DNA of 64,000 nucleotides from Lotus japonicus (lineage: Eukaryota; Streptophyta; Magnoliopsida; Fabales; Fabaceae). Positions 43,301-57,477 of the stretch are shown here, piece by piece. Numbering within the stretch: position 1 is the first letter of the stretch; the number at the start of each line of letters is the position of its first letter. The stretch is taken from contig NC_080043.1 of NCBI RefSeq assembly GCF_012489685.1, forward strand, positions 78,880,292 through 78,944,291, given 5' to 3'. The translations under genes and the position numbers were made by a program. The notes under the pieces were generated by a model, which ran no database searches, had not been told where the DNA came from, and worked only from the letters and a program-made list of their open reading frames with translations.

Positions 43301-46300
43301 ATATGAGAAAACTGAATTTGTTGATGATGCCATGGTACTGAATTGGAGCTTTGGTACCAAATTTATTGGAGCAGCGGAAGTATAGTAGTGGAAAATATAA
43401 GGGAATGACTTGAACTTTTTATTTTTCTGATTTTCTTGATGAGGAACTTACAATATTTCTCTATTAATACTAGTGAATAGAGAAGATAAAAGGATGTACC
43501 TTATGCAACTACAAGCATAATAATGCTAGAGGTTAATGTCTTTTATGTAGTTGCATAAGTTGCATCATTTATCTTCTCTAGTTACTAGACATTAACCTCT
43601 AGCATTATTATGCTTGTAGTTGCATAAGGTACATCCTTTTATCTTCTCTATTCACTAGTATTAATAGAGAAATATTGTAAGTTCCTCATCAAGAAAATCA
43701 GAAAAATAAAAAGTTTGAGTCATTCTCCTATATTTTCCACTACTATACTTTCTCTGTTCCAACATAACACACTTCTAATCGCTACTATATATTAAGGGAA
43801 CAACTTTTGGTTGTTCAGCATGTCCTACAATCACTGCATAAATGCAATGTGAGAGAGAAAATAACAAAAAGAAACCCCATTGTCCCACTAATTTTAAATG
43901 GTAAGAGACCTCTCTCACAAATTAAACTGCTGCTATAGTTGTAGGACAATTGAATTCATCTAACAATATCCTTATTTTAATTGTATGCTTGGTATGTAAA
44001 TGAATAAATGATATGGAATTAAAAATGTAATTAAATAACTGAAATTAAATAAAAATGAATTAGTTTAGATAAGTGCACCATACATTCTCTCTGGACATTC
44101 CTTACAAAAATATATCTATTGAAAGTTGAGGATATTGATGAGTTGCTAATGTATCTTATGTAGTCCATACTCTGAAAATTTCAAGCCATGTCTAAAGTGG
44201 AGAGGAAAGATGTCTAAATAGTTTAACTCATTCAAATAGTTAAAAGCGCACCAGGACAGCAGACAAGCAGAATGAGTAAACATTTATCCACATTTGCTTA
44301 GTAACATTTAAAAATACCTTGTCCCCAGCAGCAAGTATTACTAGCTGGCCATCTTCTGCGGGCTTCTTGCTACCTGAAACAGGACCTTCAACGAAACTAC
44401 CACCTTTTGCTTTGATTGCCTGTAGAAATTAAGTCTGTCAATGGCAATTTATCATAAGGAATTCTTTCTATTTCTATTTGAAGAGTTGATTCAACAAAGT
44501 GCAGACCACCAGCTTATGCCTATAGCATGAACAAGCAAAGACAGGATACTAAGTGTACTTTGTTTCATACGTATAGCACATAGCTAAAGAGAAGAAGCAA
44601 ATAAACTTTTGTTTTCAAACATTCCACAGGAAGAATGTTCAAATAATATAATCCATAGTATTTATTCACATTCTCATCCCCATTTACAAGATTAGCAGAG
44701 CTTAATTCATACTCAAGTGGTCCTCATCCCAACAGAAATTCCCATAACTATAGATACCTCAGCTTACTAAAACTTCTTTAAAAACAAAAAAAATCTTAAT
44801 GGCCAAATTCCAACTAATAACAATAGTCACATACGTAACATGATGCTTAATTATTGGGTGTAAGACCAGCTGATAAATACAATTGGTAGTTATTTACATA
44901 CATCGGTAGTTATACGATTCCTATTTTAAGCTAGTTTAGGTAGAGTTAGTTAAGTTGGTCATCGGCATAAGGAGGAATTTGGTAATATTTCTCAGCTGTG
45001 AAATATTTAAATCAAAGATATGGGATGGGAGGCTCAGAGATGAAATAAAATAGAGAACACAAATTAATATAAATCTTCACAGGAAATACCATGAGCGTTA
45101 CGAAAATGGTGTTCTGCAACATAAGCCATTGCAGTCTCTTAATCATTTACAAGTTTCTCTTTAACAACATGGGGCAACAGAAAATTACAGAAAAGTATGG
45201 GTAGGGTGTAAACAGATCACAACTCACAAGCAAAATCAATCTCAAAGTGTGCAAAGAAATTTTAATGAATCTTAATTTTTAGATGAAGGGGAAACACACA
45301 CACATAGGCAGGACAGGGTATACAAACCTCAGATATCTTTAAAGATGTTTCAGCGTCCACGGTTGACATGTCAATATAACCTTTTCCCTTAATTTGGTCA
45401 AGAACACCATCTTTATCAAACACAACCTAGAAAACCATCACAAAAAATGAATTCAGTAAGGGAAAATAAAGAATCTGCGTGTCAAAAATAATATTCACAA
45501 TGACAACTACCGACCGCTAAAGCAGCTGCAGGATCAGATAACATTGCAATTGTATACTTGCATTTCTTGACTACAGCTGCCGGAGTTTCTCCAACTGAAG
45601 CACCATGTTCCACAAGCTCATCACACTACAATTATAGGTTGCAAAAGACATGAGTTAGGTTTATCCAAATCAGAACTTGGTAAGGCTCATATTCAGAGCT
45701 TAACAACAAGGAAAGAATAGAAATTTCTACAATCCAGACTGTAAGCTATATTATATATATCTTCTATCTATAAGGTGCTCAACAGAATGCACAAAAATTA
45801 ATCCCACTCATCTGTTATCATCAAAATAACATATAAATCTAGATTGATTGCTAAGCTACTTTTCATTAAAAAATAATAATCTTGGAATAATGACTCAGCA
45901 TATAACTTTCTGGAAATCTTCCTTGAAGCATGATCAGTGGCGGAACCAGAAATTTTGGAAAGCCTGGGCAAATTTTAAAAGGTAATTGTTAAATGCACTC
46001 TCACATTTAATTTCACCACTTTTTGCACTTATAAGTGCGTAGTTCACGCACCTAAAAGGTGGGGTGGAATTAGATGTCAGGAGGTGCGTTTAACAATTTC
46101 CATTTTAAAACCGCAAATACACACGCCACAATATATAAATAGTTATAAATCGAAATAAAAAAGACTCACAATTTTACCAATAAAAGTATAGCTAATTTTG
46201 GTTTTATTTCGTTAGACAATACAAAATAAAAAAGATACGCGTTCAAGAAGACTAGAAAATACAAGACAATAGGAGTACTTGAGGTGTGGCACCAATGGAG

Positions 46301-47392
46301 GGATCAATAGCCAGTCTTGGGAATTAATACACAAAACACATAGTGCCATAGTGGGTAATCAAATACACAATGCATTAATTGAGAAATGCGTTTTAGAAAA
46401 GCATCTATCTGCATAACATAATGCATTAATTTTTTATTTTGATAAGCATAACATAATGCATTAATGCATGCCTGCCAAATCACAATTTCCAAATAGAAAG
46501 CATATGCATGCCTGCCAAGTGCCAAATCACAATTTCCATAGTCTCCACAATTTTCAATCTCAAATCAATTCAATTTAACTCAACAAACCGCCCACCACAC
46601 ATGCTTCTCTTTCTCTAATTCTCTTCTCAATCTCACAAACAATACACAAACCTTCCCACAGTCTCACTTCTTCACTCACCACAAACCTTTACCATTCTCT
46701 GAATTCCACTCTCTCACCCACTCCTGACTCGCTCACGGCATCACCTCACTCCCTCACTCTCAATTTTTTTTTTCCACAATTTCCACTCCCAAATCCCACT
46801 CACTCACCCACTCTTCACACACACACCGCCTCTGGTTTATGGAATTAAGCTTTCTTTCAGTGTGCCGGAAACTGGGTGTGGGAATTGCAGCAAATTCGGT
46901 GGGGTAAAACTGCAGGAAATCTTGTGGGTTTGATACTGATACAGAAGGGTAAAGGGTTGCTCTGTCTCTGCTCAGGTTTCAGCAATCCATTCGTCACAGT
47001 CACAGCAAGTTGCAGCGGCAGCGGTGGAATTCTCAACCAGCCGCATTCACCCACCGCCTGCATCTCAACCGTCCACAACCCTGTTTCACTCACCCTCACC
47101 CTGTCTCCTTCTTTTCAATTTTGCCCTTTTTCCTTTTTTTTTTGCCCCAAAAAACTAACCTGGTCCAAAGAAAAAAATGTTTTTTTTCCCAGAGCTAGGG
47201 CACAGGCCCTAGCTAGCCAGGTGGTAAATCCGCCCCTGAGCATGATGATGGAAAAAAAACTGAAAATCCAGTGAGTAATAGTAATACCTTGGAGAGGGTT
47301 CTGTTCCAAACAGTGACCTTGAAGCCATGGCGTAGAAGGTTGATTGACATGGCCTTGCCCATTATCCCCAGACCCAAGAACCCAACCTCCAT
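40378..47392 (-). CDS. GLYR1: Glyoxylate/succinic semialdehyde reductase, GLYR1-type
   Basis: An NADPH-dependent reductase of the beta-hydroxyacid dehydrogenase family. It converts glyoxylate to glycolate and succinic semialdehyde to gamma-hydroxybutyrate, mainly in the cytosol. Exons (minus): 47392-47288, 45625-45515, 45426-45328, 44419-44318, 42497-42382, 42154-42076, 41967-41797, 40461-40378. All phases close, giving 288 residues (Arabidopsis GLYR1 has 289). Visible motifs: Rossmann [12 protein letters not shown] (4-15), TVDAETS, the substrate loop [14 protein letters not shown] (about 117-130), the catalytic lysine in GNGAKMK (Lys169, equivalent to Arabidopsis Lys170) and [19 protein letters not shown]. 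The C-terminus [10 protein letters not shown] differs from the Arabidopsis SRE end and shows no peroxisomal signal. Introns carry a hAT element (intron 1), a copia gag scrap and a large inverted repeat (intron 4). CT-rich leader at 47400-47520. Confidence 0.95.
42775..43060. repeat. Duplicated repeat flank in GLYR1 intron 4
   Basis: Sequence including AAAAGCTTAAGTTGTTGGGTGAA, preceded by TCATGAACCAAC, occurs at about 42775-42850 and again at 42987-43060 in the same direction. The intervening DNA is LTR-like. It adjoins the copia gag scrap and probably belongs to the same old element. Confidence 0.5.
43064..43378 (-). mobile_element. Copia gag fragment in GLYR1 intron 4
   Basis: On the minus strand: a primer-site-like TGGTACCAAAGCTCC, then an ATG frame with [11 protein letters not shown], then after a break [20 protein letters not shown] and [11 protein letters not shown]. 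This is the DUF4219/UBN2 gag start of TNT1-like copia elements. It is truncated and has at least one stop or frame break. Confidence 0.75.
43379..43749. repeat. Inverted repeat, 163-bp arms and 45-bp loop
   Basis: Arms 43379-43541 and 43587-43749 are reverse complements with only about 4-6 differences by eye; the loop is 43542-43586. The left arm abuts the primer-site-like sequence of the gag scrap, so the arms are probably two inverted copies of that element's LTR end. In the GLYR1 pre-mRNA this would fold as a long, nearly perfect hairpin. Confidence 0.9.
45935..47238. mobile_element. hAT-type element (1304 bp) in GLYR1 intron 1
   Basis: Starts CAGTGGCGGAACCAG and ends GGTAAATCCGCCCCTG. 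The exact 8-bp duplication AGCATGAT flanks it (45927-45934 and 47239-47246). The interior has no transposase. It includes a small MULE-type MITE and a CAC/CT-rich stretch whose open frames (46857-47309) look fortuitous. The right end is only about 50 bp from exon 1 of GLYR1. Confidence 0.92.
45981..46101. mobile_element. 121-bp MULE-type MITE nested in the hAT element
   Basis: Inverted ends GGTAATTGTTAAATGCAC and (reversed) GGAAATTGTTAAACGCAC. ATTTTAAAA flanks both sides (45972-45980 and 46102-46110), a 9-bp duplication. A further small hairpin (GTGCGT/ACGCAC) forms the centre. Confidence 0.8.
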
Positions 47393-47399
47393 TTTTTCA

Positions 47400-47893
47400 G
47401 TCTCTGCGATTCACTTTTGAATTTTGATCTATCTCAGTCTCAGTCTCAGTCTCACTCCCACCACTCTCTTCTGCTTCTGCTTCTGCTTCTTCTTCTTCCC
47501 AACAGAAAGCCCCTTCCTTTTATACACCATAATATAATCTAATCATCAATGAAATAAATAAATAGATCATATAATTTTGATGATTCTTGCGGTCAGAAAA
47601 TGGCAAAAATTTATCACATATCATTTTCTAATAAATGTAAAACAAAGAAATTGGACATTTTTTTAGAAAATGGATGATGCATTGTCCCCCATCTCAAATT
47701 AATTAATATTGATGATAACAATCACAATTTCACCGGAAATTTTTACTTTGCACTCCAATCCATTTATACCAGGGGTAAGTAAAAGAAAAAAAAAAAAAAA
47801 GAGTGATATCATATTTGATTTGATAAGAAAATAAAAGAGATACATAAAAAAAAGAATAAAAATGAAATAGAAATGAAAGTCGAGTGTAAATAA
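47400..47893. other. GLYR1 leader/promoter side and intergenic DNA
   Basis: A CT-rich (TCTCAGTCTCAG, CTTCTGCTTCTG) leader at 47400-47520, then AT-rich DNA. TTTTATACACC near 47518 on + may overlap the minus-strand promoter, but the TATA assignment is unsure. Confidence 0.4.
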
Positions 47894-50480
<2,587 letters not shown>

Positions 50481-50625
50481 TATATATAGTTGAGCTTTTG
50501 AATTTATTATAAACTGAGGTGAGCATTTCCGTTAAAAAAAGAGGATAGTCTTTGATTTCAAATGTAGTGTGCAATACAACTTAAAGCGAGCGTTATGCGG
50601 CTTTTCCATTTCGTTTTAAAAAATA

Positions 50626-50803
50626 GATTAATTTCTATGCAGCGATGGTGTAAATAAGTTTTACACCATCATTCAATCACATCCCTCCATTTTGTTAGTT
50701 CACAATTAATTTTAAATTTAATAATATCTAAAATAGAAAATAGAAGGTTGTGATTGAATGATGATGTAAAATTTTTTACACCGTCGGTGCATAGAAATTG
50801 ATC
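50626..50803. mobile_element. MITE with about 55-bp inverted repeats
   Basis: GATTAATTTCTATGCAGCGATGG on the left pairs with an inverted GATCAATTTCTATGCACCGACGG on the right. TTTTACACCATCATTCAATCACA-type sequence lies further in on both arms. The exact borders and target duplication are uncertain. Confidence 0.7.
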
Positions 50804-51329
50804 ATGTGCTAAATTAGGAGTAGTAAATTTCCCTAGATTAGTGGGAGTAGTCGACTATATTCAATGCTCGAAAGTTTTTTTTTATGATTCATTCCAAAGT
50901 TTAATATAATATAAGTTGTGTTTCAAAAAAAAAATATAAGTTGCAAAAGCAAAGGGTCTTCTTGTTAAATCTACATAGGTGAGTATTATGACAAATCTAA
51001 GTGGATTAGATGCATATAAGGAACTTGATTTATCAGTTGTCACTCAATTTGATGTATAAATCAATCAAAGAAATTTGACTGTAAGAAATTTAATCAGAGG
51101 CAAAATCATGTTTCTTAATCTTCCTTAAGAAAATGTTTCTTAATCTTAATAAATAAGAGAAATTAAGTTGCATGTTGAATTGTTGATCTTAATTACTCAA
51201 TACAGTTGGAGTCATGCTCTTGCATAGCAAACAATGGAAAACTTAATTCACAAGTGTGTCATGTCGAATGTTTTACTATACAAATGTTTCTTGTGGAGAT
51301 TCATACTCATCTATAATTATATTGTTGGA

Positions 51330-52190
51330 CACATCACACATTAACAATTATTGTTTGTTGAAATCTGCATATATAGTTATCAAAGAAAACTTCTGGAAGT
51401 GATTTCTTATCATCTCCTGCACTTTGAGGTGTTTCAATAGGGCCTATGATGGTTGGGGTGAAGGGAAGACTTTCCTATCATCCATTAAAAGAAGGAATCA
51501 CAAAGTAGAACCTGTACATAAAAGAAACTCAAATAAACCACCAGAACATGAACTTGAATAAACTACAGAAAACACCAAAAGAAAAAACTCTATGGGTTCT
51601 CACAAAACAACCCAAAAGAAATGAATGAAACTGAAAGGAAAGTACAACCTAGACAATTCATATATCAATGGTAAAAACAAATTGAGTTGGGTAAAAAGAG
51701 GGGAAAGCAACCTCTAGCACAAATGAACAAAAATTAAATGGATCTTTAAACGGATTGTAGCTGCCTAGTGTATAAAAAATCATTCAAATGTTGAGTCTCT
51801 ATATCCATAGCTGTGAAAATAACTGGTGTAATTGCAATAAAGATTGATAAATAATAGCTTCTTTCTCACCTTCATGAAGACATCAAGGTACGGATCCGGC
51901 TTAATATTTGCTTCCAAAAAAATCAGGTCACAAAAGACCATGTTCTTTCAATTCTGAAAAAACGTCACACCGACTTCCTCAAACAGAAAGATAGCTGATC
52001 AAAACTGAGCAAAACTCTAGCATGGTTCTCAGCAAAATAAATACAAACAAAGATGATTAATTGAAAAACAAAGATAAGTAAGAATCAAGCAAGTGCTACG
52101 AATGCCACCGTCAAGAAAACGCAGACGGTAGAAGATAGAAGGATTGATGTTTTGAACCAAAACCTCATGTCTTATTTATAGGTGTAGCCT
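51330..52190 (-). other. Possible minus-strand transcription unit, unrecognised
   Basis: On the minus strand a TATA box (CTATAAATAAG, about 52187-52177) is followed by leader-like sequence. A short frame MVFCDLIFLEANIKPDPYLD follows, ending at a good donor ATGAAG|GTGAG near 51870. A later stretch near 51440-51470 could be another exon. I recognise no family and could not close a gene model. A decayed gene or chance are equally possible. Confidence 0.2.
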
Positions 52191-52199
52191 CATGAAATA

Positions 52200-53330
52200 T
52201 GTAAAAATGGGTTGGCAAAATAAACCAATCAAAATAAAATGTGATAGAATCTAAATATTTAAACTGAGGTTGTTGTAAATTGTAGAGGTAATCAACACAA
52301 ATAATGACATTCAAGGAAATCAAAACAGATTTTTTGAATTTGAATTATCTAACTGATCAGTGTATGAGGCAGTTTTTTTTTAATGGGAATTGATGAATTT
52401 TTTTTCGTAAACACAGTCCCAAAGTGATAACTTGAGAATTCAAAGTTAATTGGGTTAAGTGATAGTGAAATTGTAGAAAGAAAAAAGAAAAAGTTCAACA
52501 CATCACTATGAATTTTAATGTAAACGTTCAAGAAAATAAGTGTTGGGACTAATAAGAATTAATGATTCAAATGTTCAATGTGTACAGCTGCCATTAATTG
52601 TTGATTTTCCTTAATTTTTTCTCTTCTTAATTAGACAATAATTTTCTAAGTGGTCACAATGGGTGGCAAATTATTAAAATAATGTTTTTAATTATATAAA
52701 AAATAGAAGTTGATAAGTGTTAGGACTAAAAAGAAAAAGAAATCAGAAACGAATTAATGTGGTACATTGAATCCCATCAATTCAGTATTAAACATATTTA
52801 GAATTTCAATGAAAGTTTGGCTTGGAAACAATCAAATGGAACTTAAACGTAATCCGAGTTCCAAGGTTATTTTTTTTAAGTCAAACTAAAGGTTTAAATA
52901 ATTTTTTAGAAAAAGTTTGATTGGTCAATAAATGGGTAGTGGGAAACAAATTCAAGAGGTATCATTAATAAGAGGCATTATACTTATTAAAAAAATTCAA
53001 AATATAAATAAATTAAGTGGCTTATTACCTAGCTACCCTCAACTTAATTCTAATTATTAAAAGTACCACTTTGAAGTTTCCAAAAGTAGTAATAACATTT
53101 TCTTTTTGATTTATTTAATTCTTGGAAAAATGGTTGAAAGGTCCCTCAATGCTTGCCAAGTGTCAATTCTTTCCTTCTTATAATTTCTCTTTTATATTGT
53201 ATTTAAATTAAGTTAAAGTGGAGTCAAATTACCAGCCAAATAGTTAAGGGGATGTGTTGCATCTCAAAATTAGCAAATGAGTTTCATTCTCGTAGAGAAG
53301 TCAATTCAATCCTCATTGCTTGGCTAAGTT
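52200..53330. other. AT-rich intergenic DNA
   Basis: No gene or structured repeat recognised. The minus-strand frame at 52349-52531 is low-complexity. Confidence 0.45.
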
Positions 53331-53334
53331 CTCC

Positions 53335-53517
53335 ATGATCATGATGATGAAACTTGGTCAGCTAATTTCTCTTATTATATTCATGTTTGCACTCTATCAT
53401 ATTTCTAATGCTATTTCACTTAACCGTCTATTAGAATTATTAGGTGGGTTTATAATATACCCACATTTAACCATCTTTTCAATAATGTCTTTAATAAAAA
53501 AACCATCTTTTCAATAG
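53335..53517 (+). CDS. Possible signal-peptide ORF, unrecognised
   Basis: From the ATG at 53335, MIMMMKLGQLISLIIFMFALYH is a convincing hydrophobic signal-like segment followed by SNAISLNRLLELLG. The frame then enters low-complexity AT-rich sequence and stops just before a SINE-like unit. It could be the first exon of a small secreted-peptide gene or a remnant. Nothing downstream completes it. Confidence 0.2.
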   Translation: MIMMMKLGQLISLIIFMFALYHISNAISLNRLLELLGGFIIYPHLTIFSIMSLIKKPSFQ

Positions 53518-53537
53518 CGAATGAATCTAACTTTCAT

Positions 53538-53700
53538 GGGTTGGTCTAGTGGAGCATGACAGAATCTCCGCTAGTTTCCTTGAAGTGAGACAAATGTAAG
53601 TCTTATGTAAGTATTCTTTACCGACTTCCCTCCCTTGAACTAGGGTACCATCCCCTCGCCCTATTTTCCTTGGATTCCATATTTTAATTTTCTAGTCTAT
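53538..53700 (+). mobile_element. SINE-like unit
   Basis: TGGGTTGGTCTAGTGGAGCATG matches the box A-containing start of SINEs common in plants (GGTCTAGTGG). The rest, with GACTTCCCTCCCTTGAAC, is diverged. No clear target duplication found. Confidence 0.45.
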
Positions 53701-53937
53701 TATGGTTTTTTCAAAAAAAAATGTGAATACATGAAATTAAAAATAGGAGATAGAAGAAGAAAGTTGAGTGTCTTGTGTTTTCAAATTTAGAGGTAGAGGT
53801 CTCATTGCCGCTTTGTATTCCCATTTCTCATTTCTCAATGGCATAATAACATTGAGTTTGAACGCCAACAACGTTGGACAGTGAAGAAACCACCGTGTAT
53901 GTTTTTAAGATTACAATTGCCACCACTGGTTCCCAAC

Positions 53938-56900
53938 ATGTCGGAGAAGAACAACACAAGGAGGAAGAGTGTTAGGGTCAGCAAAAAGCCACGTCCTTCA
54001 GCGGAAACTGAAGACATAGAGGACGCAGTGTCCTTCACCAACGACGAGACCCACAAACTGAGAGTGTCTCTCTTGGCTTGGTACGACAAAAACCGCAGGG
54101 ACCTTCCTTGGAGAACTACCCTAGACCCTAACAATGAAGAACAAGAGGAGGAAGAAGTGGAAAAGAGAGCTTATGGTGTGTGGGTATCTGAGATTATGCT
54201 GCAGCAAACAAGGGTTCAGACTGTTGTTGCCTATTACAACCGTTGGATGGAAAAATGGCCCACCATTCACCATCTCGCACAAGCTTCTCTTGAGGTTTTT
54301 CATTCTATCCGAACTTCAGTGCTGATGATTTGAATTTGATACCATGGTTTCACATTCCTGTTTATAGTTTGTGAGGTTTATTGATGCTTTTTGAGTGACA
54401 TAAGCTAATGAAGCTATGAGACAATTTGTGCAAAAATAAGCTGTTCATTTGTTTTTTCTCTGAGTGCCCGTATTTGAAAAACATTTGTTGTGATTTGTAG
54501 ACTACTTATATCCTTACCTTGCAATTGTTGCCATCATTGTGCAGGAAGTAAATGAGATGTGGGCAGGTTTGGGCTACTATCGAAGAGCTCGTTTTCTTTT
54601 AGAGGTGCACTCTCATCACACTAGTGTTTTTCATCACTGCCTAGTGGCCACTGTTTTTCTTATTGTCTTTCTGAGATTTATCTAAAGCCTGGAGGGAAAG
54701 GCATACTTTAGACTAAACCCTACAAGCCTCTCTAATAATCGATTGTAGACTGTTTGAATTTCTAATAGCTAATGTGAGAGTGAAACCTTTATCATTATTT
54801 ATTTTCTGCCTTCTTTGTAAAAGTAAGAACTGAGAACAGCTAAATAGGGCTTATAATGCAAATGTCAAAGTCTCACATGATAGACATTGCCAAACATAGC
54901 CTCCATAGAGTATCCGAAGTTTCTTTAGGTCAAGGACATTCAGTTTCTTATCGAACAACTTTTGCTTCTACGTTTGATCTATGTTGAAAGATCCTCAATC
55001 TCATGTTATGAATTGTGAGAAGTGAAGTCCTGCTTAACAAAAGTACAGGCCTAGATCAAAAGATAAAAGTACACATATACTATTACATGCCGCAAGGTTT
55101 GATAGGAGTGTTTCCATTTCTGCTTTCAGGGGGCGAAGAAAATAGTTGCAGAAGGAGGCAAAATTCCTCGGCTGGCATCTATGCTACGAAAGATTCCTGG
55201 AATAGGAGACTATACATCTGGAGCAATTGCATCTATAGCATTCAAAGAGGTGACAGTTTCTGTTATTTTGGTTCCTGAAAAGTAACTATTGGCTGTTGCT
55301 CATGCATTAATATTTTCAGGCAGTTCCTGTTGTTGATGGAAATGTGGTTAGGGTGATAGCGAGACTAAGGGCTATTTCTGCAAATCCAAAAGACTCAGTA
55401 ATTGTTAAGAGAATTTGGTGAGTTTTTCTGAACTTCTAGTTCCGGGAACTAATTTTTCATCATGTTAATCTTGTCGAAGAGTCTAATCTATGTTTTAATT
55501 TGGAACAAATTATTCATCATTGTTTTCTCTTTGGAGAGTCTAATCTCAAATTCATGCAACGTTTGACCTGATTAAGAAACAATGGGGAAAAAAAGAAGTT
55601 TCTCTATGCATCAAACTCACACATCTATGTTTATTGGTGGCTTTGAGTTTCTTTTCTGACATGATCTGCCTCTCAATAAGTGTCTTCTATTTTAGTATTG
55701 ATTCATTCCCACTTTCCATCTCTTTCCCACTCACATTCTCTTCCGCCTTTCAAAAAAAAAGCTTCTCTTCCTATCTCTCCCTTCTGTTACCATCATATCA
55801 TCTATCATATCTCTCATTTTCCTCTATTCTCTTTCTTTATCTCACTAGGTGTAGGTGTGTTTCGAGTGGCAATGAAAAATTATTCCTTCTTTTTATTGGT
55901 TGTGCCTAAGGGATATATGAAGGCTATACATGATAGGCTGAGTATAACATGATTGTTGGCAGAAGCTTTATTATTTTACACTCGTTGCTTACATTTCTTT
56001 TCCCTTACTAATTTTTTTCTTCATTGTTGTGGGTTGGAATGGAGATTAAGGAAGTTAGCAGCTCAGTTGGTCGATCCTCTTCGTCCTGGGGATTTCAATC
56101 AGGCTCTCATGGAACTTGGCGCAACTGTATGCACCCCTTTGAACCCAAGCTGTTCCTCATGCCCAGCATCAGAATTTTGTCATGCACTATCAAATTCTAA
56201 ACATGATAGTACAGTAGCAGTTACAGATTATCCTGCTAAAAGTGTGAAGGTTAAACAAAGAAGTGATTTTTCTGCTGTATGTGTTGTTGAATTACTTGGA
56301 GCCCGAACATTGTTAGATGAAAACCAGACTAGCAGCAAATTTATAATTGTAAAAAGGCCTGATGAAGGATTGCTTGCTGGTCTTTGGGAGTTTCCATCTA
56401 TATTGCTTGATGGAGAGACAGATCCATTGGCGAGAAGAGAAGCAACAAATTGCTTCTTAAAAGAAAATTTCAAAATTGATATAAGAAAGACTTGCAATAT
56501 CGTTGTGAGAGAAGATGTTGGGGAATTTGTTCATATTTTCAGTCACATTCGCCTCAAGTTGTATGTTGAATTTCTGATGTTACAATTGAAAGGTTTGGTC
56601 CTCTTTCTATATGGCATTACAAGTTGAATTTAGTCTTTTTGTTTCTCCATTTCATATTTACTCTTAAGTAGATTATTCTGGATATTTATTTCATGTCATT
56701 AAATAGTAAGGAACTAAATTTCAGTATTTTTTGTATTTTCGTATTTTATATTCGTCTAGTATCTGAGATTTTGTGGTTCAAAGAACACTTCAAAAATTGT
56801 TCTGCAGTATTAGCTATATAGCCTATGGATTTGCATGAAAATGAATAACGATCACACTGAAATCTTTACGGCTTCTTTTTTGTACTAATGTTAATTTTTT

Positions 56901-57477
56901 CCTTCTGGAAGGGGCAGCAGATGATTTAGTCGAGAGCCAGGGCAACGAAACTACAACTTGGAAATGTGTTGACAGCAATGCCCTATCGAGTATGGGACTA
57001 ACAACCAGCGTAAGAAAGGTATTATGCTGCAGTTTGCAACTCCACAGTTCATACGCATATTTTTGGTTGTGTACATGGATCACTGATCTATATTAAAGAT
57101 ATCGACCGGTTTTACGTTGGTTGTCCAAGGCCTAACAAAACCTTCCTCATTTATCCGGGCTTAGGACCGGAAGGGTAAAATTAAATTGCATTAGCCCTCC
57201 TCTTTAGCTAGAAAGTAACGGATTCTTCTTATAGATTGTGCTGTTTGCAAGAGAATTTATTATGCAAAGATTTTTAGCTTCTCTTGATTCAAGGATTAAA
57301 TTTGAAGTTTCTAATTCTCCTTGCTTTATATATCTTGATAAAATACTGTGGTATCTTAAATCTGTTACACTACTGCAGGTGTACAACATGGTTCAAAAGT
57401 TTAAGCAGAAAAGACTTCCTTCTAACCACGTGCCAACCAAAAAGAGAAGTAGAACGACCAAGAGAAAATCAGCATAG
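53938..57477 (+). CDS. MUTYH: Adenine DNA glycosylase, MutY/MUTYH family
   Basis: Removes adenine mispaired with 8-oxoguanine in base excision repair. Exons: 53938-54294, 54545-54604, 55130-55249, 55320-55417, 56051-56592, 56912-57018, 57379-57477. All phases close, giving 460 residues. An in-frame ATG at 53899 would add 13 residues. Visible: DLPWRTT; catalytic Glu85 in YGVWVSEIMLQQTRVQT; helix-hairpin-helix IPGIGDYTSGAIASIAF (about 157-173); catalytic Asp185 in VVPVVDGNVVRV; and the 4Fe-4S cysteines 239, 246, 249 and 255 in the exact C-x6-C-x2-C-x5-C spacing. A C-terminal NUDIX-like 8-oxoG recognition region (IIVKRPDEGLLAGLWEFPS) follows. The tail KKRSRTTKRKSA is a likely nuclear signal. Exon 5 has a TTAAG acceptor without a strong pyrimidine tract, placed by homology (RIW|KLAAQLVDP). 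Confidence 0.95.

Noticed and set aside
46857..47309. ORFs on both strands within GLYR1 intron 1
   Set aside because: Inside the noncoding hAT element; both strands open because of CAC/CT-rich composition.
55634..55952. Two overlapping ORFs in a MUTYH intron
   Set aside because: Ser/Phe/Leu runs from T/C-rich intron sequence, with no link to the MUTYH frame.
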